From Lathyrus oleraceus (lineage: Eukaryota; Streptophyta; Magnoliopsida; Fabales; Fabaceae), in the NCBI RefSeq assembly GCF_024323335.1, contig NC_066584.1:275381618-275445617 (forward strand): a stretch of 64,000 nt of DNA, given 5' to 3'. The notes beneath the pieces were generated by a model that was given only the letters and a program-made list of their open reading frames with translations, ran no database searches and had not been told where the DNA came from. Shown here piece after piece: positions 33,501 through 43,583 of the stretch. How positions within the stretch are numbered: position 1 is the stretch's first letter; each line of letters opens with the position of its first letter. A program made the translations under genes and the position numbers.

Positions 33501-35264
33501 GACCAAATTGCTTGACGGAAACGCGAAGATGTCCTTCGAATTTGCAAATAGGGAAAAGGAAAAACGCTTCTCAAGGAAGCACATCGCTGTCGCGGCTTCG
33601 GCCGCTATTCTCTTCCAATCGCGACGACAACGTTCTCCAGCGATGCCGGTCATTGTCCTCCTCCAACGAGTATAAGCCTCGATGTAAACTGGAATGGTTA
33701 ATAGCTCCCTATTTGAATCATATCGCCGCAGCTCAGCGCTTGGAGTTGTTTCTTCAGCTAATCGATCGACGCGATCCGGATTGCATGTTGTTGGATGTTG
33801 TAGCTTGTAGATGTCATGGAAGATGGTTTCCGGCGAGATTGAGGGGTTCCGGCGGATGTCGGCGTTGTTTTGAGGGTTGAAGGTTTAATGGAGGTTTCGC
33901 GGTGGCGGTCGGTAGAAGGATTGTGAGCTGTGGATTTGTCGGATGAGAAGATTGAAGGGTCGTCGGATGTTGGAGAGGTCGTTGTGTGGAGATTTCCGGC
34001 GGATATTGGTGATGGTTGAGGAGCGGTAACGGTGAGTGGAGGGTGTTACGGTGAGCGGCGGAAGGAGGTTGTGATGGTGATTAAGAAGAGGTTGTTGTGA
34101 AGGCGGCGGTTGGAAAGAAGAGAGGACGTGTGTGTGTTTGTGGGCGGTTTCCGACGGCGGATTGAGGGAAGAAGGAGAGCGAAGTTGAAGAAAATCGGAA
34201 GAGGTGATGTGTTGTGTAGTGAGGAAGAAGAATGTGAGGCTTTGGTTTGTGGGCGGTTTCCGACGGCGGATTGAGGGTGCGGTGGATTTGGATTTGTGTT
34301 GGCGTTGAAGGAGCTGTTGAGGAAGACGAAGGAGTTTCCTTCTCCTTTATATTTTTTTGTCTTTTTTTCCTTGTCACTTTACTGAGAGTGAGTGAGTGAT
34401 ATTAAATGAGGGGTGTTGGTGAGAGAGAGACTATGGTAGGATGGGTTTTTGTGATGTGAAGAAGAGGAAAATGTGGAAGATTTATGAGGGGTCCGTAAGA
34501 AAAGCTCAACTTTTCTCTTTTTCTTTTTTGAGAGCTGACATAAAAGTGAGGAGATAGGTGGCTGTAGGGTGGCGTGTAGGTAGTGGGCTAGAGAGATTTT
34601 GTGTGTGGCTCTAGGTAGCAGGGAAAGAGAGTCTATGTATGTGAGTGGAGAGAAAACGTACCCAAGCTGGATACCAGCCGTCAAAAAAGAGAACCCAATG
34701 TAAATTTTATTTTATTTTTGATAAAAACAATTACTATATAAAAAAAATCCTATTAAAAATTTCTAATAACTATTTTGATTTGTTGAAATATTAACCTAAT
34801 AAAAATAGTGATCGATTATAAATATAAGTCGGATATAAATTTGCTCAGAAAATTAAATCAGAAACATTAAAATGATCAGCACAAAATATACTTATTGAAA
34901 AAATACAGCGTTTCTTCAAATACTGAAATAAATTTTCACCGGTTAAAAGCCTCAGGCGGGTCAAAATGCAACCGAAACAGTCGCTGAAAAATATAACGAG
35001 CACACCAGATTAAACTACGTGAACCGTAGATTAATAATACTGATGTCTATAATTTTAATTCTGAAACTTTTTACCCGCTGATTTTACATGTTCTTGAGAA
35101 ATGATTTAACCAGTTTGTCTGTATTTTCAATAAATTTATTCTGACTGATATTTTAGGTTTTATTCATGATGAAATGCATGTCATGCTGTGCATATGATGC
35201 AAATTAAAAATGAAATCGATTTTACAAAAATTTAAATATGCCCGGACAAAATTGGGGTATGACA
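30520..35264 (-). repeat. 5' LTR (in element sense) of the Ogre-type element
   Basis: 4,745 bp, the near-identical partner of 19555-24300. The differences I noticed are AAGAGTTT/AAGGGTTT (21341/32306 region), one T fewer at about 34347, CAAAAAATT/CAGAAAATT (about 34846) and CTGTAATT/CTATAATT (about 35047). Confidence 0.92.
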
Positions 35265-35269
35265 GCATG

Positions 35270-36013
35270 TGTCTATCAAAAACACAATCCCCTTCAACTA
35301 AGGAAGAAAGGGAACGCATGAATAAGATTCCATATGCATCTGCAATAGGATCTATCATGTATGCCATGTTATGTACTCGACCAGATGTCTCGTATGCTTT
35401 AAGTGCAACGAGTAAATACCAATCTGATCCTGGTGATGCCCATTGGGTAGCTATTAAGAATATCCTTAAGTACTTGAGAAGGACTAAGGACTCATTCTTG
35501 ATATATGGAGGTCAGGAAGAATTGGCTGTAATTGGTTACACCGATGCTAGCTTCCAGACAGACAAGGATGACTTTAGATCGCAATCTGGTTATGTGTTTT
35601 GCTTAAACGGTGGCGCTGTGAGCTGGAAAAGTTCAAAGCAAGATACAGTTGCTGATTCTACAACCGAGGCCGAGTATATTGCTGCCTCAACTGCAGCAAA
35701 GGAAGCTGTTTGGATCAAAAAGTTCGTTAGTGAACTTGACATAGTTCCTAGCATTGTGGATCCCATTGATCTCTATTGTGATAACAATGGTGCTATCGCA
35801 CAAGCTAAGGAGCCTAGATCTCACCAACGATCCAAACACATACTTAGGCGTTATCACCTCATTCGAGAGATAATAGATAGAGGAGATGTGAAAATATGTA
35901 GAGTACCTACACTCGACAATATTGCTGACCCACTGACAAAGCCTCTTGCGCAGCAGAAGCATGATGGCCATACTAGATCTATGGGCATTAGGGATATGTC
36001 TAATTGGCTCTAG
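35270..36013 (+). CDS. Ty1/copia gag-pol polyprotein, C-terminal 247 codons
   Basis: Continuation of the frame interrupted at 19554. It starts just after the GCATG duplication with the end of the RT connection ('PYASAIGSIMYAMLCTRPD') and goes on to a copia RNase H: 'GYTDASFQTDKDD', 'WKSSKQDTVADSTTEAEY', 'DNNGAIAQAKEP', 'RSKHILRRYHLIRE' and 'DNIADPLTKPL'. The stop TAG is at 36011-36013, fourteen bases before the LTR. All catalytic acidic residues expected for the family (D, E, D, D) can be seen. With the upstream piece the total is about 1,319 codons, a normal copia length. Confidence 0.93.
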   Translation, partial: CLSKTQSPSTKEERERMNKIPYASAIGSIMYAMLCTRPDVSYALSATSKYQSDPGDAHWVAIKNILKYLRRTKDSFLIYGGQEELAVIGYTDASFQTDKDDFRSQSGYVFCLNGGAVSWKSSKQDTVADSTTEAEYIAASTAAKEAVWIKKFVSELDIVPSIVDPIDLYCDNNGAIAQAKEPRSHQRSKHILRRYHLIREIIDRGDVKICRVPTLDNIADPLTKPLAQQKHDGHTRSMGIRDMSNWL

Positions 36014-36017
36014 TGCT

Positions 36018-36027
36018 AGTGGGAGAT
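36018..36027 (+). other. Polypurine tract of the nested copia
   Basis: AGTGGGAGAT lies between the pol stop and the TGTTGG start of the 3' LTR, the standard copia arrangement. Confidence 0.85.
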
Positions 36028-37389
36028 TGTTGGTGTAAGCCCTAGAGGCCAATATTTTTGGTACTTGTATCGAATTATTTATTAATAATAAAAGGCATTT
36101 TTCTTTATTATGTTTGTTTAATAAAGTCCCTGGAATAGATAGTCCATTTAATGTATCAAGTATGACTTAATCATGAGATCACATTAAACATAAGGACACT
36201 ATTCTTAAAGTGTCCGTAGTCAAGCTTTATTGTGAAATGGGATAACATTAAAGCATGGAGACTATTATGTTTGTAGACTGATGATCACGTCTCATGGATC
36301 ATGGATAAAGAGTTATCAAGTCTTAAACATAGGTATGAATATTAAGAGTAATATTCATACTGGATTGACCCGCTATGAGAATACTATATAGAAAGTTATG
36401 CAAAGTGTCATAAGTTATTCTCATGGTGATAATAGTGTATACCACTCTTCGACCTGAAACCACTATGGATCCTAGATGTAGAGTCGAGTGCTTTATTGCT
36501 GATCCAACGTTGTCCGTAACTGGATAACCATAAAGGCAGTTGATGGGTACTCCACGAAGCATGCTGAGGGACATGAGTGTCCTAGATGGAATTTGCCAAT
36601 CCTGCTTAACAGGATAAATGTCTATGGGCCCAATATTGAACTGGACAAGGGTGACATGGTCTATACCTTGTGTTCAATATAGACATAAGGGCAAAGGGGT
36701 AATTATACACATAATTATTATCACAGGAGGTTTTTTCAGATCACATGACAAATTCGTGACTTGGGTAGCAGTGATGTGTTGCTAGATACCGCTCACTGTT
36801 TATTATGTTAAATGCATGATTTAATATAATTGCCAACGCCGCGAAAGCCTATAGGGTCACACACAAAGGACGGATTGATGAGAGATAGAATAATTAAGGA
36901 ACATCGTAAGGTACGGTGTACTTAAGAAGAATACGAAATATGGTAAAGTACCAAATACTTAAGTGATTTTGGCATATTCTGAGATATGGGCCAAAATGCA
37001 CTTAAGTGGGCTTTTTGGCTTGAAGCCCACACAAGTGGTTCTATAAATAGAACCCCTTGGGTAGAAGCATTCACACTCCAGACAACACAACTGAAGAGTT
37101 GGAATTTCGTATCTCTCTCTCTCTCACTCAAAGCCTTCACTCACAAACAGCTAGCACTGCGATTGAAGGAATCCGTTCGTGTGGACTGAGTAGAGACGTT
37201 GTCATCGTTCAACGTTCGTGATCGCCCCGTGGATCTGTATCAAAGGTTGATCATTGTCAAAGATCTGCACCAAAGGTTTGAATCGCCACAAGAGGTAACG
37301 ATTCTATCACTGATCATGCTCATTCGTAAGGATCATTAAAGGAGAAATTTTTTATATTCCGCTGCGCCTTGGATGGCAATTCTCCTTCA
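36028..37389 (+). repeat. 3' LTR of the nested copia
   Basis: 1,362 bp from TGTTGGTGTAAGCCC to ...AATTCTCCTTCA, the same family as the solo LTR at 528-1906. A TATA box lies at 37041-37050. The last 17 bases include an ATG (37373) in frame with the downstream chromovirus polyprotein; the solo LTR has GTCGCA instead of ATGGCA there. Confidence 0.95.
37041..37050 (+). promoter_or_regulatory. Probable TATA box of the nested copia 3' LTR
   Basis: CTATAAATAG within an otherwise conserved block shared with the solo LTR (AAGTGGTTCTATAAATAGAA). It could start transcripts reading into the chromovirus gag-pol that follows. Confidence 0.55.
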
Positions 37390-40300
37390 GGTTGCTACCC
37401 GCACTGAGTTGGAATCTGCTGGAAATGCTGAGATTACTTGGGCAGTGTTCAGAGAGAGATTTCTGAGGAAGTACTTTCCAGAGGATGTCAGAGGAAAGAA
37501 AGAAATAGAATTCTTGGAATTGAAGCAGGGTAACCGGTCTGTTACTGAGTATGCTGCTAAGTTCACAGAGCTGTCAAAGTATTATACTCCCTATAGTGAG
37601 GCTACTGGGGAATTTTCCAAATGTGTGAAGTTTGAGAACGGGTTGCGTCCCGAGATCAAGCAGGCGATTGGATATCAGCGGATCAGGGTGTTTTCTGATT
37701 TGGTTGACTGTTGCAGGATTTTCGAACAGGATTCCAAGGCTAGAGCAGAGAGCTATCAGCAAAGGGTTGATAGGAAAGGTAAGAATCAGATTGATCGTGG
37801 AAAACCGTATGCAGCTGGCAAAGGTTTCCAGCGGCAGAGTGGGATGAAGAGGCCTAGTGGGGGAGACTCTAGTGCTCCTGTTAAGTGTTACAGATGTGGT
37901 CGGGCTGGACATCGTGTTCATGAGTGTACCAGTGCTGAGATGAAGTGTTTCAAGTGTGGAAAAGGTGGTCATTTGGCTGCAGAGTGTCGGTTGAAGACTG
38001 TGACTTGTTTCAACTGTGGAGAAGTGGGTCATATCAGTCCACAGTGTCCTAAGCCGAAGAAAGAGAATCAGTCAGGAGGCAAGGTCTTTGCTTTATCGGG
38101 TTCTGAGACTTCTGCAGATGATCGTTTGATCCGAGGTACGTGTTATATTAATGGCTTTCCTCTTGTAGCTATTATTGACACCGGTGCTACTCATTCCTTT
38201 ATATCTTTGGATTGTGCTGTGAAACTTAAGTTAGAGATATCTGAGATGTATGGTAGTATGGTGATTGATACTCCTGCAAAGGGTTCAGTGACTATTACTT
38301 CAGTTTGCTTGAGTTGTCCTTTGAGTATTTTTGGTAGAGACTTTGGGATAGACCTTGTGTGTCTTCCACTAGTGCAGATTGATGTTATCTTGGGTATGAA
38401 CTGGTTGGTGTTTAACCGAGTTTCTATTAATTGTTTTGATAAGACTGTGATATTTCCTGAGATTGAGGAAGGAAAGAGTTTGTTTCTATCAGCCAAGCAG
38501 GTGAGTGAGGAAGTAGCAGATGGGGCAGAGTTGTTTATGCTGTTAGCGACTTTGGAAGCTAAAGATAAACTAGTGATTTGTGATCTGGCTGTGGTGTGTG
38601 ATTTTCCTGATGTGTTTCCTGAAGAAGTGAATGAATTGCCGCCAGAGCGTGAAGTTGAGTTCTCGATTGATTTGGTACCTGGTACTAGACCGATATCGAT
38701 GGCTCCGTACCGTATGTCTGCTGTTGAGTTAGCTGAATTGAAGAGTCAGTTGGAAGATCTGTTGGATAAGAGATTTATTCGTCCGAGTGTGTCACCGTGG
38801 GGTGCACCAGTATTGTTGGTTAAGAAGAAAGAAGGTACTATGAGGTTGTGTGTGGACTACAGGCAATTGAATAAAGTGACGATCAAGAATCGGTATCCTT
38901 TGCCGAGGATTGATGATTTGATGGATCAATTGGTTGGTGCGAGTGTGTTCAGCAAAATAGATTTGAGATCTGGGTATCATCAGATACGTGTGAAGACTGA
39001 GGATATTCAGAAGACTGCTTTCAGAACAAGGTATGGACATTATGAGTATTCTGTAATGCCTTTTGGTGTGACTAATGCGCCTGGAGTATTTATGGAGTAT
39101 ATGAATAGGATTTTCCATCCGTACCTAGACAAGTTTGTGGTAGTGTTTATTGATGACATTTTGGTGTATTCGAAATCTGAAGAAGAGCATGCTGAGCATT
39201 TGAGAGTGGTTTTAGAAGTTCTCCGAGAAAAGAAGTTATTTGCTAAACTCTCTAAATGTGAATTTTGGTTAGAAGAGGTTAGTTTTCTTGGTCATGTGAT
39301 TTCAAGAGGTGGTGTTGCTGTTGATCCTTCTAAGATAGAAGCGGTATCTAAGTGGGAAGCTCCGAAGTCTGTTTCTGAGATAAGGAGTTTTCTTGGACTT
39401 GCAGGTTATTATAGGAAGTTCATTGAGGGATTTTCTAAGTTGGCGTTACCGTTGACGATGTTGACTAGAAAGGGGCAAGCGTTTGTTTGGGACTCCAAAT
39501 GTGAAGAAGGTTTCCAAGAGTTAAAGAAAAGGTTGACTACTGCTCCTATCCTGATATTACCGAGTTCGTCGGAACTATTCGAGGTTTATTGTGATGCTTC
39601 ATTGTTGGGTTTAGGTGGTGTGTTGATGCAGAATAAGCAGGTTATAGCTTATGCTTCGAGACAGCTGAGGGTACATGAGAGGAACTATCCGACGCACGAT
39701 TTAGAGTTGGCAGCTGTGGTGTTTGTTCTGAAGTTGTGGAGGCACTATTTGTATGGGTCAAGATTTGAGGTTTTCAGTGACCATAAGAGTTTAAAGTATT
39801 TGTTTGATCAGAAAGAGCTGAATATGAGACAGAGGAGGTGGTTAGAATTTCTGAAGGATTATGACTTTGGTTTGAATTACCATCCGGGTAAAGCAAATGT
39901 AGTGGCTGATGCATTGAGTAGGAAATCATTGCATATTAATATGTTAATGGTTAGGGAATTGGATTTGATTGAGCAGTTTAGAGACTTGAGTTTGGTGTGT
40001 GAGAGTACTCACAATAGTGTTAAATTGGGGATGTTGAAGTTAACGAATGGTATTTTGGATGAGATCAGAGAGGGTCAGAAATCCGATATGCTTTTGGTTG
40101 ATAAGCTGACTCTAGTGAATCAAGGTCAAGGTGGTGAATTCAGAGTTGATGAGAATGGTGTTTTGAAATTTGGTAATCGGGTGTGTATTCCGGATGTTAC
40201 CGAACTTAAGAAGAGTATCCTTGAGGAAGGACATCGTAGTGGCTTGAGTATTCATCCTGGAGCTACAAAGATGTATCATGATTTGAAAAAGTTATTTTGG

Positions 40301-41479
40301 TGGCCGGGAATGAAGAAAGAAATTGCGAGTTTTGTTTATTCCTGTTTGACTTGTCAGAAGTCAAAGATTGAGCATCAGAAGCCGTCTGGGCTAATGCAAC
40401 CGTTGGCTATTCCAGAGTGGAAGTGGGATAGTATCAGTATGGATTTTGTTTCTGGTTTGCCGAGGACAAGTAAGAATTTTGAGGCTATATGGATAATTGT
40501 TGATAGATTGACGAAGTCGGCTCATTTCATTCCGATCAGAATGGATTATCCGTTAGAGAGATTAGCCGAGTTGTATATTGAGAAGATTGTAAGTTTGCAT
40601 GGTATTCCGTCTAGTATTGTTTCGGACAGAGATCCTAGATTTACATCGAAGTTCTGGGAAGGTTTGCAGAGGGCTTTGGGAACTAAGCTGAGATTGAGTT
40701 CTGCATATCATCCGCAGACTGATGGTCAGACTGAGAGGACGATTCAGTCATTAGAGGATCTTTTGAGAGCTTGTGTTTTGGAAAAAGGAGGTGCTTGGGA
40801 TTGTTACTTACCTTTGATTGAGTTTACCTACAACAATAGTTTTCATTCGAGCATTGGTATGGCACCGTTTGAAGCTTTGTATGGTAGGAGATGTCGGACG
40901 CCTTTATGTTGGTATGAGTCCGGTGAGAGTGCTGTGGTTGGACCGGAGATTGTTCAACAGACTACAGAAAAGATTAAGATGATTCAGGAGAAGATGAGAA
41001 TTGCTCAGAGCCATCAGAAGAGTTATCATGATAAGAGGAGGAAGTCACTTGAGTTCCAAGAGGGAGATCATGTGTTTCTTCGTGTTACTCCGATAACTGG
41101 TGTTGGTCGAGCTTTGAAGTCGAAGAAGTTGACACCTCGATTTATTGGTCCTTATCAGATTTTGGAGAGGATAGGAGAAGTAGCCTATCGTATCGCTTTA
41201 CCGCCATCGCTTGCGAATTTGCATGAGGTTTTTCATGTGTCTCAGTTGAGGAGGTACATTCATGATCCGTCGCATGTAGTCCAAGTAGATGATGTACAGG
41301 TGAGAGATAACCTGACTGTTGAAACATCACCTATGAAGATCGAGGATCGAGAGTTGAAGCAGTTGCGGGGTAAAGAGATTGCCTTGGTGAAGGTGGCTTG
41401 GGGAGGACCAGCAGGTGGCAATGTGACTTGGGAACTGGAGAGTAAGATGAAGGAGTCTTATCCGGAGTTGTTCGCTTGA
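37390..41479 (+). CDS. Chromovirus gag-pol polyprotein, lacking the gag start
   Basis: A single open frame of about 1,360 codons; residue numbers here count from the ATG at 37373 in the copia LTR, so the first six residues are foreign. The parts are a Retrotrans_gag domain ('[28 protein letters not shown]', split by me at 20 as '[11 protein letters not shown]' and '[10 protein letters not shown]'), three CCHC knuckles (from about 172), and aspartic protease '[12 protein letters not shown]' (D about 269). RT follows with '[13 protein letters not shown]' (about 507) and '[11 protein letters not shown]' (about 591), then RNase H ('[13 protein letters not shown]', about 738). Integrase has an HHCC region ('LTCQKSK') and acidic residues in 'MDFVSGL', 'SDRDPRF' and 'QTERTIQ'. 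The C-terminal 'VKVAWGG...VTWELESKM' resembles a chromodomain. It is intact apart from the lost N-terminus. TGA at 41477-41479. Confidence 0.93.
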
Positions 41480-41508
41480 GGTATGTTTTCGAGGACGAAA
41501 ACTCTTTT

Positions 41509-41521
41509 AGTGGGGGAGAGT
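41509..41521 (+). other. Polypurine tract of the chromovirus
   Basis: TAGTGGGGGAGAGT immediately precedes the TGTAACACCC start of the 3' LTR, about 30 bases after the polyprotein stop. Confidence 0.85.
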
Positions 41522-43583
41522 TGTAACACCCCGATAATAATATAATAATTATTTAAATTAAGTTAATAATATATTTATTAATTTAATTAGATAATTGGAT
41601 TATTATTATTATTATTTTTGAATAATAATTATTGGGATAATTATTTATTGGAATAAAATAAGTTGGAATAATAAAAAGTCCCATTTGTGGTAAAAAGGGT
41701 TTTCACGTGAAAAGGAAGAGAGAAGCGGCTGAAAGTGGAAAAAGGCAAAGAGGCAGAGCAAAAGAAGAGGAAAAGCTTGAAGCTAACGGAAGTGCCGGAT
41801 TAACTTAGGTAAGGGGGTTTATCATCGATTAACGGGTATTATGGGATAGTATGTGATGGGTAGTGAGAAACCATTGAAATTGCCTCTGATTGAATGATAT
41901 ATGTGATGAACTTGTGACTTATTGATGAACGAATTTGGGTGATGATTGATGAGAAATTCGTAGGAATTAGAGGTAGAAAGGTTAACAATTTGTGAAATCG
42001 AAAATGTATGATTCGTGTTAGATGTTATGTGTAATATTGTGTGAATTTTGGACTGTGGAAGGGTAAGTTTGGATAGATCTCGTAGCAGAGAAAGCCATTG
42101 CAGATCTGAGAGTTCTGGTTTCTGGTCATACGCGTATGGCACTAGGCAATACGCGTATGAGATGGCTGGTACGCGTATGGCACTAGGCAATACGCGTATG
42201 GATGAGGAAGATGATGTTTTGAACGTGTTTTGGTCTCTGTTGGTACGCGTATGGGAATGTGATACGCGTAGCATACGCGTATGGGCGTGGGCATTACGCG
42301 TATGGATTTGGTCAGGCGTGGGCAATACGCGTATGGGCATAGGCAATACGCGTATGGGCAGAATTGTGATTTTTCTGTGCTGTTGTTGTGCAGTTTTTGG
42401 TTGTTTAGGCTGAGTGATGTACTTAGCTGATGTATGATGTAGCAGGGATCATCTCCCGTTGTTTTGAGTAGTATAGGTATTAGTAGAATGTGCTAATACT
42501 GTATTTGATTATGTGGCATGATGTGATATGCTTTTGTGATAAAATGTATTAATGATGTGTGATGATAAGCATGATGCTGTGAATGTATCAGTTATGTATG
42601 CATTTGTGAATAGACTGTTTTATGGCTTAGAGTGTGAGCTTATGTCTATTCTTGAATTGTTGCTGTTGTTGTTGCATTGCTAGGTGATTAGCATGCTTAT
42701 TCTAGCCTTCGGGGCTGTAGCTAATTCCCATGGTGAGGAATTAGTGAGTGAATCATGGTGGGTTTGTTGTTGATGTTTGCATGCTAGATGATTAGTGTGC
42801 ATAGTCTAGCCTTCGGGGCTGTAGCTAATTCCCATGGTGAGGAATTGGTGAGTGAGTCATTAGATCTCAAATGAGTGGGACTAGTGAGCTTAGTAGCCGT
42901 ATCTGGATTTGATCGGTAAGCTTGAACTGTATGTTCAAGAATAGTCGGTACCGCATGTGTGGAGTCTCATTTCATAATGAATGTATGGCATATAATATGA
43001 ATGGATGTATTCCAGTATTATATGTGTGTTATGTGTTGTGTTGTTGATGTTGAGTATGGTTGAGAGTATACATATGCTATATATATTACTGTTGAATATG
43101 ACGTTTGAACGGATATTGCCGTTGCTGAGTGCGTAGTCTGATTAGGGTGAATTGATGTGTTATTTACTTAGCATTACATGTTGTTCTATAATGCTTATTA
43201 TATTGATTGAGGAACTCACCCTTACATCTATTTTTCAGGTAACGAGCAGTGAGTTGAGTAGAAGCTAGTGCTATGGAGTCTAGTGTCGTCCTTAGTGGGT
43301 CATGCTCTGGTAGATGTAACATCGGGAGGGAATGTTTGACTATGTTTTAATTTAGTTGTTGATTCAACTTTACATGTAATGTAGTACATGATTTGAATGT
43401 CGATGTTTTGTACCCGCTGCGAATTATGCAAAAGAGTCTTATTTTGATTTAATAAATGAGCATGACAGATTGTTTTGATAAATGTTGTGAAATGATTGTG
43501 TGACACCCTTCGGGGCATAATTACTCTGATTGATATGTTATTATTTTAACTAGATATTTTGGGGTATTTAGAAGGGTGTTACA
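41522..43583 (+). repeat. Chromovirus 3' LTR, complete
   Basis: 2,062 bp, TGTAACACCCCG...GAAGGGTGTTACA. It carries the same palindrome array as the 5' LTR (42127-42360) and the 559-bp tail missing from that LTR. Confidence 0.95.
42127..42360. repeat. Palindrome array: second copy in the 3' LTR
   Basis: The same ten TACGCGTA cores as at 13967-14200, base for base as far as I can see. Confidence 0.93.

Larger units (their letters stand above)
19555..35264 (-). mobile_element. Non-coding 15.7-kb Ogre-type LTR element (LARD-like)
   Basis: Two near-identical LTRs, 19555-24300 (4,746 bp) and 30520-35264 (4,745 bp), flank a 6,219-bp interior, with a perfect GCATG duplication (19550-19554, 35265-35269). 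The sense is minus: the LTR reads TGTCATACCCCAATTTTG ... CGAGATGCGACA, the primer site follows the 30520 end and the purine tract precedes the 24300 end. By eye the LTRs differ at about three substitutions and one 1-bp indel. The interior has no gag, protease, RT or integrase on either strand, only leader-like DNA and two tandem arrays, so it must have been moved in trans. The LTR terminus and tRNA-Arg-type primer site match legume Ogre elements, its likely relatives. Confidence 0.93.
14865..37389 (+). mobile_element. Ty1/copia element nested in chromovirus gag, 5' LTR lost
   Basis: This element comprises a leader (14865-16338), a full gag-pol frame (16339-19554 continued at 35270-36013), a polypurine tract and a complete 3' LTR (36028-37389). 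It is itself split by the non-coding Ogre-type element at 19555-35264. Its 5' LTR and primer site are absent. Chromovirus gag resumes directly after the 3' LTR (37390), which shows the element inserted in gag. The matching left target duplication (expected GGTTG) is gone with the deletion ending at 14864/14865. The gag type and 1.36-kb LTR recall the Angela/TAR group; the lineage is tentative. Confidence 0.9.
13362..43583 (+). mobile_element. Ty3 chromovirus (Tekay-like), split by a nested copia
   Basis: The ends are TGTAACACCC... (13362) and ...GGGTGTTACA (43583), 10-bp perfect inverted termini, flanked by the duplication AAAGG. It interrupts the integrase of the old copia. The 3' LTR (41522-43583, 2,062 bp) is complete. 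The 5' LTR is present only to 14864 (1,503 bp) and then stops abruptly in copia leader DNA. The overlapping parts of the two LTRs look identical except for one C/T difference (14590-14600 region against 42750-42760). The internal coding part is 37390-41479. The first part of gag and the primer site are missing. Confidence 0.93.

Noticed and set aside
37373..37389. First six codons of the chromovirus frame as a genuine gag start
   Set aside because: These bases are the end of the copia LTR; the real gag N-terminus is missing.
37574..38032. 152-aa minus frame (and similar frames 38191-38496, 35687-36052, 16854-17099)
   Set aside because: Shadows of the retroelement polyprotein frames on the opposite strand.
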